Shown: positions 7,442 through 17,308, numbered from the stretch's first letter. The stretch: DNA of 62,053 bases from Flagellimonas aequoris (GCF_003584165.1 NZ_QXFJ01000014.1:5001-67053), one strand, 5' to 3'. The notes: generated from the letters alone by a model not told the origin. Made by a program: numbers and translations.

Positions 7442-8860
7442 TTAAAGTGTAGCCCGTTTTTCCAAAAGTACAACATTTTCAACGTGATGGGTCTGTGGAA
7501 ACATATCCACGGGCTGCACCTTGGTGACTTCATAAAATTCTTTCATAAGAGCCAAATCCCTGGCTTGGGTTGCGCTGTTACAACTCACGTAAACGATTTT
7601 GGGTGGGGCCACTTGCAATAATTGTTCCACCACATTTTTGTGCATGCCATCGCGCGGGGGATCGGTAATGATCACATCGGGTTGCCCATGTTGCGCAATG
7701 AATTGCTCGTTGAAGACACTTTTCATATCCCCAACAAAGAATTCAACGTTGCTAATGTTATTGTGTTGGGCATTCGCCTTGGCATCTTCAATGGCTTCAG
7801 GCACGGATTCTACCCCAATCACTTTTTTAGCCTTTTTTGACACGAACTGGGCAATGGTTCCGGTTCCGGTATATAGGTCATAAACCAGTTCATCGCCGGT
7901 TAGACCTGCAAAGTCACGGGTCACTTTGTAGAGTTCAAAGGCCTGCTCCGAGTTGGTCTGGTAGAACGACTTGGCGTTGATCTTGAATTGCAACCCTTCC
8001 ATTCCTTCAAAAATATGGTCCCGTCCCGAAAAGCAAATTACTTCCTGATCGTAAATGGTGTCATTTTGTTTGGAATTGATGACGTAGAGCAAAGAGGTGA
8101 TTTCTGGAAAGGTTTGGGCCAAATGGTTCAAAAGCAGTTCCCGTTGTTCTTTTTTGTCTTCAAAAAATTGAATGAGCAACATGATTTCCCCTGTGGAAGC
8201 GGTGCGCATCATCATGGTGCGCAAAAGCCCCTCTTGTTTGCGGGGATCAAAGAAGGACAATCCATTTTCGGAGGCAAATCTTTTGGTTTCCAATCGGATG
8301 GCATTGGAAGGGTCTTGTTGTAAGTGACATTTTTTAATGTCCAAAATCTTGTCCCACATCCCTGGAATATGGAATCCCAGGGCCTTGCGGTCATCAATAT
8401 CCTTCTCAGAGTTGATTTCCGATTCGGTCAACCACCGACTATTGGAAAAAGAAAATTCCATTTTGTTCCGATAAAAATATTGCTTCTTGGAACCCAATAT
8501 GGGGCTGATTTCCGGCAGTTCAAGATGACCAATGCGCTTTAAATTGTTCTCGACCTCGTTTTGTTTGAAATGAAGTTGGTGCTCGTAGGCCATGTTTTGC
8601 CATTTACAACCTCCACAAGTGCCAAAATGTTGACATTCGGGCTGGGTCCTTTTATCGGAAAGGACATGGAAATGGGTAGCAGTGCCTTCAAAATAGGCAC
8701 TCCTCTTTTTGGTGGTCATCACGTCTACTACATCACCTGGGACGGCATTGGACAGGAAAATGATCCTGCCATCCGGTGCCTTGCCCACAGATTTTCCCTT
8801 GGCTCCGGCATCAACAACCGTTACATTTTCAAAAGTCTGTCGCTTGTTCTTTTTACGCAT
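7442..8860 (-). CDS. rlmD: 23S rRNA (uracil-C5)-methyltransferase RlmD
   Basis: A 472-residue enzyme that methylates U1939 of 23S rRNA in E. coli. It has an N-terminal TRAM RNA-binding domain (about residues 5-62), a [4Fe-4S] cluster site (C76, C82, C85 and a fourth Cys further on, in 'KKCHLQ'), a SAM-binding 'YDLYTGTGTI' segment, and the catalytic 'VSCNSATQARD' near the C-terminus, which holds the nucleophilic Cys. 'ITDPPRDGMH' is also typical. It heads the cluster with DUF6452 and DUF6048 genes. A -7 promoter box ends four bases before the ATG, so the mRNA may be leaderless. Confidence 0.93.
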   Translation of the reverse strand: MRKKNKRQTFENVTVVDAGAKGKSVGKAPDGRIIFLSNAVPGDVVDVMTTKKRSAYFEGTATHFHVLSDKRTQPECQHFGTCGGCKWQNMAYEHQLHFKQNEVENNLKRIGHLELPEISPILGSKKQYFYRNKMEFSFSNSRWLTESEINSEKDIDDRKALGFHIPGMWDKILDIKKCHLQQDPSNAIRLETKRFASENGLSFFDPRKQEGLLRTMMMRTASTGEIMLLIQFFEDKKEQRELLLNHLAQTFPEITSLLYVINSKQNDTIYDQEVICFSGRDHIFEGMEGLQFKINAKSFYQTNSEQAFELYKVTRDFAGLTGDELVYDLYTGTGTIAQFVSKKAKKVIGVESVPEAIEDAKANAQHNNISNVEFFVGDMKSVFNEQFIAQHGQPDVIITDPPRDGMHKNVVEQLLQVAPPKIVYVSCNSATQARDLALMKEFYEVTKVQPVDMFPQTHHVENVVLLEKRATL

Positions 8861-8864
8861 GGCG

Positions 8865-8872
8865 CAAAAGTA
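8865..8872 (-). promoter_or_regulatory. Promoter -7 box of rlmD, immediately before ATG
   Basis: On the minus strand TACTTTTG matches TAnnTTTG and is separated from the ATG of rlmD (8860) by only four bases, so transcription should start at or next to the start codon. Confidence 0.5.
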
Positions 8873-9027
8873 ATTTCTTTTTGGTATTTGATGGCTCCTA
8901 GCTTCTTAAATTGAACCTAAACTTTCCGCGTATCACGTTCTAGAATCAAGCACCACAAAGCCATGCTTTTGAACAATAATTTGTAATTTGCGGGCACTTC
9001 TAGGGATGATTTCTCTCCCACGCTGCT

Positions 9028-9045
9028 TTTTCGAGTCCTCGAAAG
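9028..9045. promoter_or_regulatory. Palindrome upstream of ornithine aminotransferase gene
   Basis: TTTCGAG-TC-CTCGAAA is a perfect 7-base inverted repeat with a 2-base centre, about 50 bases before the start codon. Its size and place suit an operator for a dimeric regulator; no regulator is encoded next to it. Confidence 0.3.
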
Positions 9046-9096
9046 AATAAAGGTATTGTAGGAATGGTTGTTTTATGAATTTAAAAAATTATTGAA

Positions 9097-10341
9097 ATGG
9101 CTGTTTTAGAGCATTTAACATCGCAGCAAGCGATTGATTTGGAAAACAAGTACGGAGCCCATAACTATCACCCATTACCTGTGGTTTTGAGCAAAGGCGA
9201 AGGTGTTTATGTATGGGATGTGGAAGGCAAGAGATATTATGATTTTCTCTCCGCTTATTCTGCAGTGAACCAGGGGCATTGCCACCCAAAGATCGTAGGC
9301 GCCATGATGGAGCAGGCCCAAACCTTAACCTTGACCTCCAGGGCTTTTTACAATGATATGTTGGGGCAGTACGAACAGTATGCTACGTCTACCTTTGGAT
9401 TCGACAAATTATTGCCCATGAATACGGGGGCAGAAGCTGTGGAAACCGCTTTGAAGATTTGTAGACGATGGGCCTACCAGAAAAAGGGAATTCCTGAAAA
9501 TCAGGCACAGATAATTGTTTGTGAAAATAATTTTCATGGGAGGACCACGACCATCATTTCGTTTTCCAACGACCCAGTTGCACGAGAAGATTACGGGCCT
9601 TATACCGAAGGGTTCATCAAAATAGCATATGATAATTTGGTGGCTCTTGAAAAGGCTTTGCAGAACAATCCCAATGTGGCCGGTTTCTTGGTGGAACCCA
9701 TCCAAGGTGAAGCTGGAGTGTATGTCCCATCTGAGGGATATTTGTCGGAGGCCAAAGACCTATGTAAAAAATACAATGTGCTATTTATTGCTGATGAAGT
9801 ACAAACGGGAATCGCCAGAACGGGTAAAATGCTTGCGGTGGACCATGAAAATGTAAAACCCGATATTTTGATCTTGGGGAAGGCTCTTTCAGGGGGAGTT
9901 TACCCAGTTTCAGCGGTTTTGGCCAATAATGAAATCATGGACGTGATAACACCGGGTAGTCATGGCAGCACGTTTGGTGGAAACCCAGTGGCGGCGGCAG
10001 TGGGCATTGCTGCCCTCGAAGTGATCAAGGAAGAACAATTGGCGGAAAATGCCATGGAGTTGGGAGAAGTGTTCCGAGAAGAATTGAACAAGTTCATCCC
10101 ATCTTGCGATTTGGTGACCCAGGTTAGGGGAAAGGGATTGTTGAATGCCATTGTGATCAACGATACGGAGGATAGTTCCACGGCGTGGGATATTTGTATG
10201 GCACTGAAGGAAAATGGTCTCCTGGCCAAACCTACCCATGGAAACATTATCCGTTTTGCCCCACCTTTGGTGATGAATCACGAACAGTTATTGGATTGTG
10301 TGGATATTATCATCAAGACCCTTAAAGAGTTTGATAAGTAA
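9097..10341 (+). CDS. rocD: Ornithine aminotransferase
   Basis: A 414-residue class III PLP-dependent aminotransferase that converts ornithine and 2-oxoglutarate to glutamate-5-semialdehyde and glutamate in arginine/ornithine breakdown and proline synthesis. The PLP Lys is K262 in '[10 protein letters not shown]', preceded by the '[12 protein letters not shown]' segment with the PLP-ring Asp. '[12 protein letters not shown]' and '[12 protein letters not shown]' are typical of ornithine aminotransferases rather than acetylornithine enzymes, and the length fits. It is a single-gene unit, converging with the LD-carboxypeptidase gene with an 8-base gap. A palindrome lies upstream. Confidence 0.92.
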   Translation: MAVLEHLTSQQAIDLENKYGAHNYHPLPVVLSKGEGVYVWDVEGKRYYDFLSAYSAVNQGHCHPKIVGAMMEQAQTLTLTSRAFYNDMLGQYEQYATSTFGFDKLLPMNTGAEAVETALKICRRWAYQKKGIPENQAQIIVCENNFHGRTTTIISFSNDPVAREDYGPYTEGFIKIAYDNLVALEKALQNNPNVAGFLVEPIQGEAGVYVPSEGYLSEAKDLCKKYNVLFIADEVQTGIARTGKMLAVDHENVKPDILILGKALSGGVYPVSAVLANNEIMDVITPGSHGSTFGGNPVAAAVGIAALEVIKEEQLAENAMELGEVFREELNKFIPSCDLVTQVRGKGLLNAIVINDTEDSSTAWDICMALKENGLLAKPTHGNIIRFAPPLVMNHEQLLDCVDIIIKTLKEFDK

Positions 10342-10349
10342 AAAGTTCA

Positions 10350-11402
10350 TTAGGATACAGCCGCTTCCAAGAGTTCCAAACTCATTTCATCGGCATTGAA
10401 AGCTGCTTGGACTCCCACTGGAAGTGTAAAATTATTGGGGACATGCCCAAAGCTCATTCCATAGGCTGCGGGCATACCCAAAGAGGCTATCCGGTCCATG
10501 ATGACTTCTTTCAGAGTGAAATTATCCTCTTTTCTTTCACGGTTACATCCTTTGCAAACCCCGAACACCACGCCCTTTGCTTTTTTAAAAGTTGCGCCTT
10601 CGATCAATTGGGTAAGCATCCGGTCAATACGATAGGGAGCCTCTTCCACATCTTCCAAAAAAACAAGTTTGTCCGTAAAATCGATTTCATGGGGCGTACC
10701 GATCAAAGCGTTGACCAAGGTCAAACTGCCACCTGCCAATTCTCCTTCACAGGTGCCCGGAGTGATGGTGTATCGATTGTATTCAGGATTTTCCAAAAAC
10801 TTGGAATCGGTGAGTTTTGCATTTTTGATTTTTTGGGAGTCCTTGCCCTTCATCAATACCTTTTTAAAGTATTTCTGGCTGTAGGCATCGTCTATGGTAC
10901 TACCCACGGGTCCATGGAAACACACAAGGCCTGTTTCTTTATAAATGGCCTGGATCAAAGCCGTGATATCACTGAAACCGATCAAGACTTTTGGATTCTT
11001 CTTGATACTTTCATAATCCAGTTGGTCCAAAATCCGGGTACATCCATACCCGCCACGGGCACATAGGATACCATCTATCTTGGGATTGGCAAACATTTCG
11101 TTTACATCTTTGGCCCGCTCCTCATCCGTATTGCTGAAATAGCCATAATTCCCGATCAAGCGTTCGGTATGATAGGTCTTGAACCCCATTTCCTTTAAAG
11201 TTGCCAGTGCCTTTTCCAATACCTCTGGTTTTATGGCGTAACCTGGCGCCACCAAACCGATGGTATCTCCCTTTTTCAACTTTTTGGGTTTTATTCTTGA
11301 AAGAGTGGATGGTGTAAGCTCGTTTCCCCATCCAGTATTAGGCAATAATGTGGCCGCTCCGAGTACCGTGGCGGATTTAATAAAAGTTCTTCGCTTGGAC
11401 AT
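10350..11402 (-). CDS. Exported LD-carboxypeptidase (peptidase S66)
   Basis: A 350-residue serine peptidase of the S66 family, which trims murein tetrapeptides (L,D-carboxypeptidase) or microcin-like substrates. The catalytic residues expected are S144 in 'IGFSDIT', E250 in 'VFLEDVEE' and H320 in 'FGHVPNN'. 'CARGGYGCTRILD' is the family glycine-rich segment. The N-terminus 'MSKRRTFIK' followed by a hydrophobic stretch resembles a twin-arginine signal, so this copy is probably periplasmic, whereas E. coli LdcA is cytoplasmic. It may take part in peptidoglycan recycling or remodelling outside the cytoplasm. Confidence 0.85.
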   Translation of the reverse strand: MSKRRTFIKSATVLGAATLLPNTGWGNELTPSTLSRIKPKKLKKGDTIGLVAPGYAIKPEVLEKALATLKEMGFKTYHTERLIGNYGYFSNTDEERAKDVNEMFANPKIDGILCARGGYGCTRILDQLDYESIKKNPKVLIGFSDITALIQAIYKETGLVCFHGPVGSTIDDAYSQKYFKKVLMKGKDSQKIKNAKLTDSKFLENPEYNRYTITPGTCEGELAGGSLTLVNALIGTPHEIDFTDKLVFLEDVEEAPYRIDRMLTQLIEGATFKKAKGVVFGVCKGCNRERKEDNFTLKEVIMDRIASLGMPAAYGMSFGHVPNNFTLPVGVQAAFNADEMSLELLEAAVS

Positions 11403-11479
11403 GTACTTTTGATTTCTTTAGATTATACGCTGGCAACTAGGCCAAGCTAAATATCCATAAAATATGTAGAACGGCCCAA

Positions 11480-12793
11480 TCAGTCACTATTACGTTCGGC
11501 CCTACGCAATTGACGCTGGATTTTCTTGATGGCGGACTCAATGGATTTTTCAGGTTCAATGATATTGTATTCACCCCAAAAGTCAGGGTCGGAAAAACCC
11601 GTGGCCTCATCACTCATGATGATGGATTTTTTAATGCGCTCCCTATTGCGGGGTAGCTCTCCTGTGTTGTTGTTTTCCCAATCAGTAATGGCCATTTCGG
11701 CATTCATACTGTAAACGGAATTGAACCACTTGTCTTCCCAGTCCACTTTGAACTCCATGGTGACGCTGCTGTACCCATAATACCATTTGCCGTTCTTTTC
11801 CCGATAGTCGACCCGATAGGAAACCTCGGTAGGCCACACATCAACCCTGGCGGGTTTTCTGCGGACAAATAGCTCTGCTGCTTTTTTCCGGTCGGTAATG
11901 TTCAACGAAAAGATGGCGCCGGTCAGGATCTTGTTTTCCACATCAATGTAAAGTTCCCCTTGGTATAGGGGTTCCAAGATATTTTCGTGCTGGTTAAACT
12001 TGACTACATAAATCAATTTGTCATTGATTCGCGTGGAGCGGTCGAACCAAAACCTATAGTTGGCCATGGATTCTGGTGAAAAGATGTATTCGGGATACTT
12101 CATGATATCCACATAAAGTGTATTGTATGGACCTCCCTGCAGTTTTAGGGCTACGGTATCCAGTTTACTGTAATCAGTGCTTTTTCTTGACTTGTATAGT
12201 TCAACGGCGTCGTCGCGATTGGAATCGTATGGGGTCTTATAGATGTTCACCACCGCTTCGGACAAGGAGACGTTCTTTCTTCTTTTTTTGATGGTTTCCC
12301 GGTAAAAGGCTGTCATCAAGGTAGAATTGTCAAAATAATTCTCATCCCTGTGTGCCATGGTTTCCCTTACCAGGGCCATGGCATCCTTTGGGGCATTGAT
12401 GTTGATTTCCGATAATTCCGTGACCGATATTTCCAATGAAATCTTATTGCCTTCTTCCGAAAGTTGTACTAGGGGAACCGTTTTGGTCTTATATCCCAAA
12501 AAGGATACGACCACATTCTGACTGGTGATGTCTTTTGGAATCTTCAGTAAAAAATTTCCCTCCGTATTGGATATGGTACTGATATTGGTTCCTTCTACGG
12601 TGAGTGTGGCAAAAACCAAGGGCCTATTGGTAGATTCGTCAACAACTTCCCCGCTGTATTGGTTGTAATCGGTGGTTTCCTGAAAGGCAAAAACCTTGGC
12701 AGGACCCATTAGCAGAACGACCATTAGCGTCAATAGTAACGAAGTCGAAAGTTTCCCAAAATATGGGACCAGTTTGTTCAGTTTCAAATTCAT
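11480..12793 (-). CDS. Carboxypeptidase-regulatory-like domain envelope protein
   Basis: A 437-residue secreted protein. After a signal peptide (cleavage near residue 36) there is a carboxypeptidase D regulatory-like domain (about 45-130; 'YSGEVVDESTNRPLVFATL' and 'SFLGYKTKTV'), the prealbumin-like fold that also starts many Bacteroidota TonB-linked receptors. The rest (130-437) is rich in aromatic and charged residues without a recognised catalytic motif, and it ends in a basic 'KIQRQLRRAER' tail. No plug or complete barrel is present, so it is not a receptor. Its function is unknown; a periplasmic or outer-membrane-associated role is likely. It lies 98 bases downstream of the M14 peptidase gene on the same strand. 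Confidence 0.7.
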   Translation of the reverse strand: MNLKLNKLVPYFGKLSTSLLLTLMVVLLMGPAKVFAFQETTDYNQYSGEVVDESTNRPLVFATLTVEGTNISTISNTEGNFLLKIPKDITSQNVVVSFLGYKTKTVPLVQLSEEGNKISLEISVTELSEININAPKDAMALVRETMAHRDENYFDNSTLMTAFYRETIKKRRKNVSLSEAVVNIYKTPYDSNRDDAVELYKSRKSTDYSKLDTVALKLQGGPYNTLYVDIMKYPEYIFSPESMANYRFWFDRSTRINDKLIYVVKFNQHENILEPLYQGELYIDVENKILTGAIFSLNITDRKKAAELFVRRKPARVDVWPTEVSYRVDYREKNGKWYYGYSSVTMEFKVDWEDKWFNSVYSMNAEMAITDWENNNTGELPRNRERIKKSIIMSDEATGFSDPDFWGEYNIIEPEKSIESAIKKIQRQLRRAERNSD

Positions 12794-12891
12794 AGCTTTT
12801 ACCCAAAAATACTATTAAATATACAAAATTTTGGATAGCAATGAAAATCCGATATTTGGAACTAAGTTATTTAAAATCAGTTAAGAAGGTT

Positions 12892-15339
12892 TTATTCTAC
12901 CATGAATAGGGCGTTGGCGAAAAACAGCTTGCCATTTTCCCAAAAACCTCGGAACAGAGGGTTGTCCACCATATAGATTACTTGACCGCGGCCAACACCC
13001 TCGGTGCCAAAAACCAATGATCCCGAAATTTGTTTTTGGGCCTCACTTCCTGCAAATCCAGAGAAAGGTTTGGCATCTTTTTCTAAGTAAACAGCGCTGC
13101 CACCTTGTAAATAATCGTAACTGGAGCTTCCTAGTTTTAAGGTGAAATAGTCCTTACCATAACCATAGGCCAAAGGATTGGTATTGTCTACTTTTGTTTT
13201 GAAAATGGCCCCAGTGATAGCACTTTTGATACCTTCTCGTTCCCAATCCTCATAAGGCTTAGGTTGGGTTTCCCCTGAATCCTTCTCCATTTCCTTTTTC
13301 TTGATGCCGAAGCCTTTGTCACCATCAATGGCATCAATGGCTCCGCCCATGGCAATGATCTTGCCTCCCTGGCGCACCCAGTCCTTTAAATCGGCAAGTT
13401 GACTTTCGTTGAAATAGCTCCCGTATCGGCCATCGGGAAGGATCAGAATATTGTATTCCCCAAGATCTACTCTTTTGGCGTAATCACCATCCAAAACCGT
13501 TATGGGATAATGGAGTTGCTGTTCAAAAAAGTGCCAGATTTCTCCAAAACGTAGAGTGGAGGTCGGTTCACCCGATAAGATAGCAATCTTAGGTTTGGTA
13601 ATCATCTGCACATAAGAAGAACCAAAATCTTTTCCTGCATCTACAAAACCTGTGCTCACGGGAGTTAGGTTCTTTTGGAATTTTTGGGCAGTGGTCTGAA
13701 GGATTTCAGTAAAATCCGCTTTGTTCTCATTGTCCGATTTAGTGATGATAAGGGTTCCCCTTTCAAAGGACTTTCCTTCCATCTTGAAGGGGAGATTGGC
13801 CTTACGCACCCGAACCCCTTCTTTGATCAAAGTGGCCAAGAACTTGGCGTCCTCTATGCTATTCCAATCGGTTAGGTAAGCGTAGGTATTCTTGTCCACA
13901 AGAGTTGAAACCATATTTTCCTTGGCACTTTGTGGTGCAATCAATGTAGATGAGGCTATAGCATCAAGACCGTAGGCGTAGGGTAGGGACCATGCTGTGA
14001 TATCATAGGTCAAGGAATCCGAAAGTTTGGCATTGGGCTCGAACAATACCGTAACCAAAGTTCCTTTGGGTTGATTGGTGGAAACCACCATACCATTGCC
14101 ATTAACGGACATGCTTCCACTCTTTCCTGTGGCATATTCATGGCCTTTGTAGGAACCGCTCGCTAGATTACCATATTGGATATGGTGTTTTTCCAAAAGG
14201 GATTTCAAGGATTTTAACTTGTCCTCATCTCCCTTCAATACGTAGCTCTTGTATTTGAAATTTTGGTTTTTGTAGAATTTTTTGAATTCCTCATTCAATT
14301 TTGCTGCATTTTTGGACGATACCTCCACTGTGGAAATGCCAGTGGTATAGTGGTGCGCAATCCTATCCTTAAGGGTCAGGGTGTCTCCATTTGCAGTGAT
14401 AATACCCAGACCGGCCCTTCCGCCGCCGCCTTGCTCATAAGTCATCCCGATGGCGCCATTATAAATGGGGTAAGTGTCCCCGTAACTTGGGTATAACAGG
14501 TCAAAGACTTCTTTGGTAAAATAAAACCAACCATTGGCATCAAAATATTTGGCATGGTTGCGGCCCAAGGTCACTTGAAAGTCACGCTGGAAATCGGTAA
14601 TGACCTCATGATAAGGCTCTGCTGCTGGGGCAAAGTAGTAGGGATTGTTCACCCCTTGCTCATGGAAATCTACATGCACGTGAGGCATCCATTGGTTGTA
14701 CATTTTTAACCGTTGTTGACTTTCCACCTGCGTCAACCAAGCCCAATCGCGGTTCAGGTCGAACATATAGTGGTTGCTTCGGCCACCCCACCAACCCTCA
14801 TGGTGTTCCTTACTATTGGGATCCACTTGGTTGGGTGTGTTTTTATATTGATTGTACCAGTTGCTGTAGCGGTCCCGCCCATCAGGATTGATACAGGGAT
14901 CCATAATCACCACAGTATTTTCAAGATAAGAACTTTTGCTGGTCAATAATTCATAAATCGTCTTCATGGAAGCCTCCGTGCTCACACTTTCGTTCCCGTG
15001 CACATTATAGCTCAACCAAACAATGGCCTTATCAGAAGTTCCCTCACCATTGGTTTCTTTCAAATGTTCCAACCGGATGGTTTCCAAATTGGAAATGTTT
15101 TCTGCGGAGCTTACATAGGCAACGATCAAAGGCCTACGTTCATTGGTCTGACCGTAAACGGTAAGTTTTACCCTGTCGGGAGCGGCTTTGGCCAAATATT
15201 CGTAATAATCTACCACTTCGTTGTGACGGGTAAATTCGGTTCCCAATTCATACCCCAAAAATTCGGAAGGGGATTTTAACTGTTGTGCGGAAAGGGTAAG
15301 GGAAAAAAGAAGAATGAGGGAAAATAAAAATCGGGTCAT
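12892..15339 (-). CDS. Large secreted M14-family zinc carboxypeptidase
   Basis: An 815-residue exported metallopeptidase (signal peptide 1-18, ending SAQ). The M14 catalytic domain spans about residues 35-340. Zinc ligands are H114 and E117 in 'HGNES' and H226 in 'VDFHEQG'; the general-base Glu is E302 in 'TYEQGG'. A C-terminal region around 570-680 has a class I glutamine-amidotransferase-like fold ('KIAILSG...', 'YNILILPDG', 'GGKIIAMGGA') without the catalytic Cys, as in other large Bacteroidota M14 proteins. It probably digests peptides outside the cell or in the periplasm. It is divergent to bshC, 161 bases away. Confidence 0.87.
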   Translation of the reverse strand: MTRFLFSLILLFSLTLSAQQLKSPSEFLGYELGTEFTRHNEVVDYYEYLAKAAPDRVKLTVYGQTNERRPLIVAYVSSAENISNLETIRLEHLKETNGEGTSDKAIVWLSYNVHGNESVSTEASMKTIYELLTSKSSYLENTVVIMDPCINPDGRDRYSNWYNQYKNTPNQVDPNSKEHHEGWWGGRSNHYMFDLNRDWAWLTQVESQQRLKMYNQWMPHVHVDFHEQGVNNPYYFAPAAEPYHEVITDFQRDFQVTLGRNHAKYFDANGWFYFTKEVFDLLYPSYGDTYPIYNGAIGMTYEQGGGGRAGLGIITANGDTLTLKDRIAHHYTTGISTVEVSSKNAAKLNEEFKKFYKNQNFKYKSYVLKGDEDKLKSLKSLLEKHHIQYGNLASGSYKGHEYATGKSGSMSVNGNGMVVSTNQPKGTLVTVLFEPNAKLSDSLTYDITAWSLPYAYGLDAIASSTLIAPQSAKENMVSTLVDKNTYAYLTDWNSIEDAKFLATLIKEGVRVRKANLPFKMEGKSFERGTLIITKSDNENKADFTEILQTTAQKFQKNLTPVSTGFVDAGKDFGSSYVQMITKPKIAILSGEPTSTLRFGEIWHFFEQQLHYPITVLDGDYAKRVDLGEYNILILPDGRYGSYFNESQLADLKDWVRQGGKIIAMGGAIDAIDGDKGFGIKKKEMEKDSGETQPKPYEDWEREGIKSAITGAIFKTKVDNTNPLAYGYGKDYFTLKLGSSSYDYLQGGSAVYLEKDAKPFSGFAGSEAQKQISGSLVFGTEGVGRGQVIYMVDNPLFRGFWENGKLFFANALFMVE

Positions 15340-15472
15340 GTTTGGTTAAATTAGTTGAATTTCAAATCTACTAATAAATTGGTCGTGACACCTAATTTTT
15401 ATATGGAGGGAACGGTAGAAATGCAAAAAATGCAATTAACGTATTTTTAGGACGACTAAAAGAGAAGTACGT

Positions 15473-15480
15473 TATCTTTG
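15473..15480 (+). promoter_or_regulatory. Promoter -7 box of bshC
   Basis: TATCTTTG fits TAnnTTTG and lies 20 bases before the ATG at 15501. No strict -33 TTG is seen. Confidence 0.5.
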
Positions 15481-15500
15481 AACACCTCATTACAGTTTGA

Positions 15501-17102
15501 ATGGATATAGATTGTATACCCTTTAAGGAAACAGGTTATTTTTCCAAACTTATTTGCGATTATCTAGACCAACACGAAGACCTAAGACCATTCTTCAACA
15601 GGTATCCGAAATTGGAGAATTTTGCGGGACAGATCCAAGAAAAACAGACAAGTTTCCCCAAAGACCATAGGAAAGTTTTGGTTGATGCCTTGCAGAGACA
15701 ATATCAGGAAACCACAATTTCCGAAGCAACCTCTGAACATATTACACGTCTGGCCGATAGTAAAACCTTTACGGTGGTCACGGGCCACCAATTGAACCTG
15801 TTCACAGGGCCTTTGTACTTTCTGTATAAAATCGTTTCCACCATCAATCTGGCTAAAAAACTAAAAGATACGTATCCGGATTACCATTTTGTTCCCGTGT
15901 ATTGGATGGCTACCGAGGACCATGATTTTGATGAAATCAATTATTTCAACCTACATGGCAAGAAAATCCAATGGAACAAAAAGGCCAAGGGTGCCGTGGG
16001 GCGTTTGTCCACAGATGGGTTAGATCAGGTGTTTGACACCTTTGCTGCAGAGGTTGGTCAGTTTGGGCAATCTGAAGCACTTAAAAAAATATTCCAACAA
16101 GCCTATTTGCAGCACAATACCCTTGCCGAGGCTACTCGGTTTTTGGCCAACACCCTTTTTGGCGAACAAGGTTTGGTCATTGTGGATGGTGATGATGTCC
16201 AATTGAAAAAATTATTGGTGCCCTATGTCAGGAAAGATATTTTTGAGCAGATTCCTTTTACCAAAGTATCGGAAAGCATAGCCGAACTGAGCAAGGTATC
16301 CTCGGATTACACCATACAGGTGAACCCACGTGAAATCAATTATTTCTACCTGAAAGATGGCCTACGCGAACGCATTGTGGAGAAACAGGGCAAGTACCAC
16401 GTCATCAATACCCATATTGATTTTACCCCTGAAGCTTTGGAGAAGGAATTGGAAAACCATCCCGAACGATTTTCACCCAATGTGGTGACAAGGCCCTTGT
16501 ATCAAGAAGTGATATTGCCTAATCTTTGCTATATCGGTGGAGGAGGTGAGTTGGCCTACTGGTTGGAACTTAAATCCTATTTTGAGGCACTTGGGGTACC
16601 CTATCCCATGTTGATGCTCAGAAACTCGGCATTGGTCATCACGGAAAAGCAATCTCAAAAAGTGGAGAAACTTGGTCTTAAGATTTCCCATTTGTTTTTG
16701 AAGCAGCATTCCCTGATCAACAAGAAAATCCGTGACATTTCCAACATCGATATTGATTTCTCTCCCCAGAAAAAGCTGTTGGAGGAGCAATTCAAGCATT
16801 TGTATAAATTGGCCGAGCAGACCGATGAAAGTTTTTTGGGAGCGGTGAAAGCGCAGGAAGTCAAGCAGAAAAAAGGTTTGGATGCCTTGGAGAAGCGTTT
16901 GTTGAAGGCGCAAAAGAGGAAATTGAAGGACCATGTGGTACGGTTGACCGAACTTCAGAACGAGTTGTTCCCCAACAAATCCCTTCAAGAACGCCAATGG
17001 AACTTTTCCGAACTCTATCTTGAAATGGGAGACAGCTTTATCCCCATATTGTTTGAAACACTAGATCCTTTCTGTGAGAAATTCATTATTTTGAAACATT
17101 AG
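15501..17102 (+). CDS. bshC: Bacillithiol biosynthesis cysteine-adding enzyme BshC
   Basis: A 533-residue protein matching BshC, the enzyme that adds cysteine to glucosaminyl-malate in the last step of bacillithiol synthesis. The family hallmarks 'VVTGHQLNLFTGPLYFLYK' (near residue 92), 'PVYWMATEDHDFDEIN' (near 134) and 'GGGGELAYWLELK' are all present, and the C-terminal third has the coiled-coil of the dimer interface. The partners BshA and BshB are not in the window. The N-terminal Rossmann-like core and length agree with the family. It is a monocistronic gene with its own -7 box. It implies a bacillithiol-using redox system in this bacterium. Confidence 0.92.
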   Translation: MDIDCIPFKETGYFSKLICDYLDQHEDLRPFFNRYPKLENFAGQIQEKQTSFPKDHRKVLVDALQRQYQETTISEATSEHITRLADSKTFTVVTGHQLNLFTGPLYFLYKIVSTINLAKKLKDTYPDYHFVPVYWMATEDHDFDEINYFNLHGKKIQWNKKAKGAVGRLSTDGLDQVFDTFAAEVGQFGQSEALKKIFQQAYLQHNTLAEATRFLANTLFGEQGLVIVDGDDVQLKKLLVPYVRKDIFEQIPFTKVSESIAELSKVSSDYTIQVNPREINYFYLKDGLRERIVEKQGKYHVINTHIDFTPEALEKELENHPERFSPNVVTRPLYQEVILPNLCYIGGGGELAYWLELKSYFEALGVPYPMLMLRNSALVITEKQSQKVEKLGLKISHLFLKQHSLINKKIRDISNIDIDFSPQKKLLEEQFKHLYKLAEQTDESFLGAVKAQEVKQKKGLDALEKRLLKAQKRKLKDHVVRLTELQNELFPNKSLQERQWNFSELYLEMGDSFIPILFETLDPFCEKFIILKH

Positions 17103-17275
17103 GTAATTCCTTTAAAAACAGGTTCTTAGGAAGAAAATCAAAATAATTTGAAAATTTTTGAAAAACTAGGTAGGGTATTTTGCTACTTGGTTGTTCCATT
17201 AATGAAAATTGCTATGAAAAAGTAAATATTTTGAGTTGGTTAACTCATATGTTTAGGTTGGTTTTGATTTTATTT

Positions 17276-17308
17276 AAAAGCCCCGGAGTGGTTCCCGGGG
17301 CTTTTTTT
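17276..17308. terminator. Strong bidirectional terminator between bshC and cytolysin gene
   Basis: AAAAGCCCCGG and CCGGGGCTTTT form an 11-pair stem with an 8-base loop and a T-tract on both strands. It lies 20 bases beyond the stop of the cytolysin-like gene, so it mainly ends that transcript, and it also stops read-through from bshC. Confidence 0.85.

Noticed and set aside
9020..9050. TTCGAGTCC, similar to a tRNA T-loop, upstream of rocD
   Set aside because: No acceptor stem, anticodon arm or CCA end can be built around it; it is part of a short palindrome.
16473..16997. A 174-codon minus-strand frame within bshC
   Set aside because: bshC is certain and the frame is Leu/Phe/Gln-rich shadow sequence.
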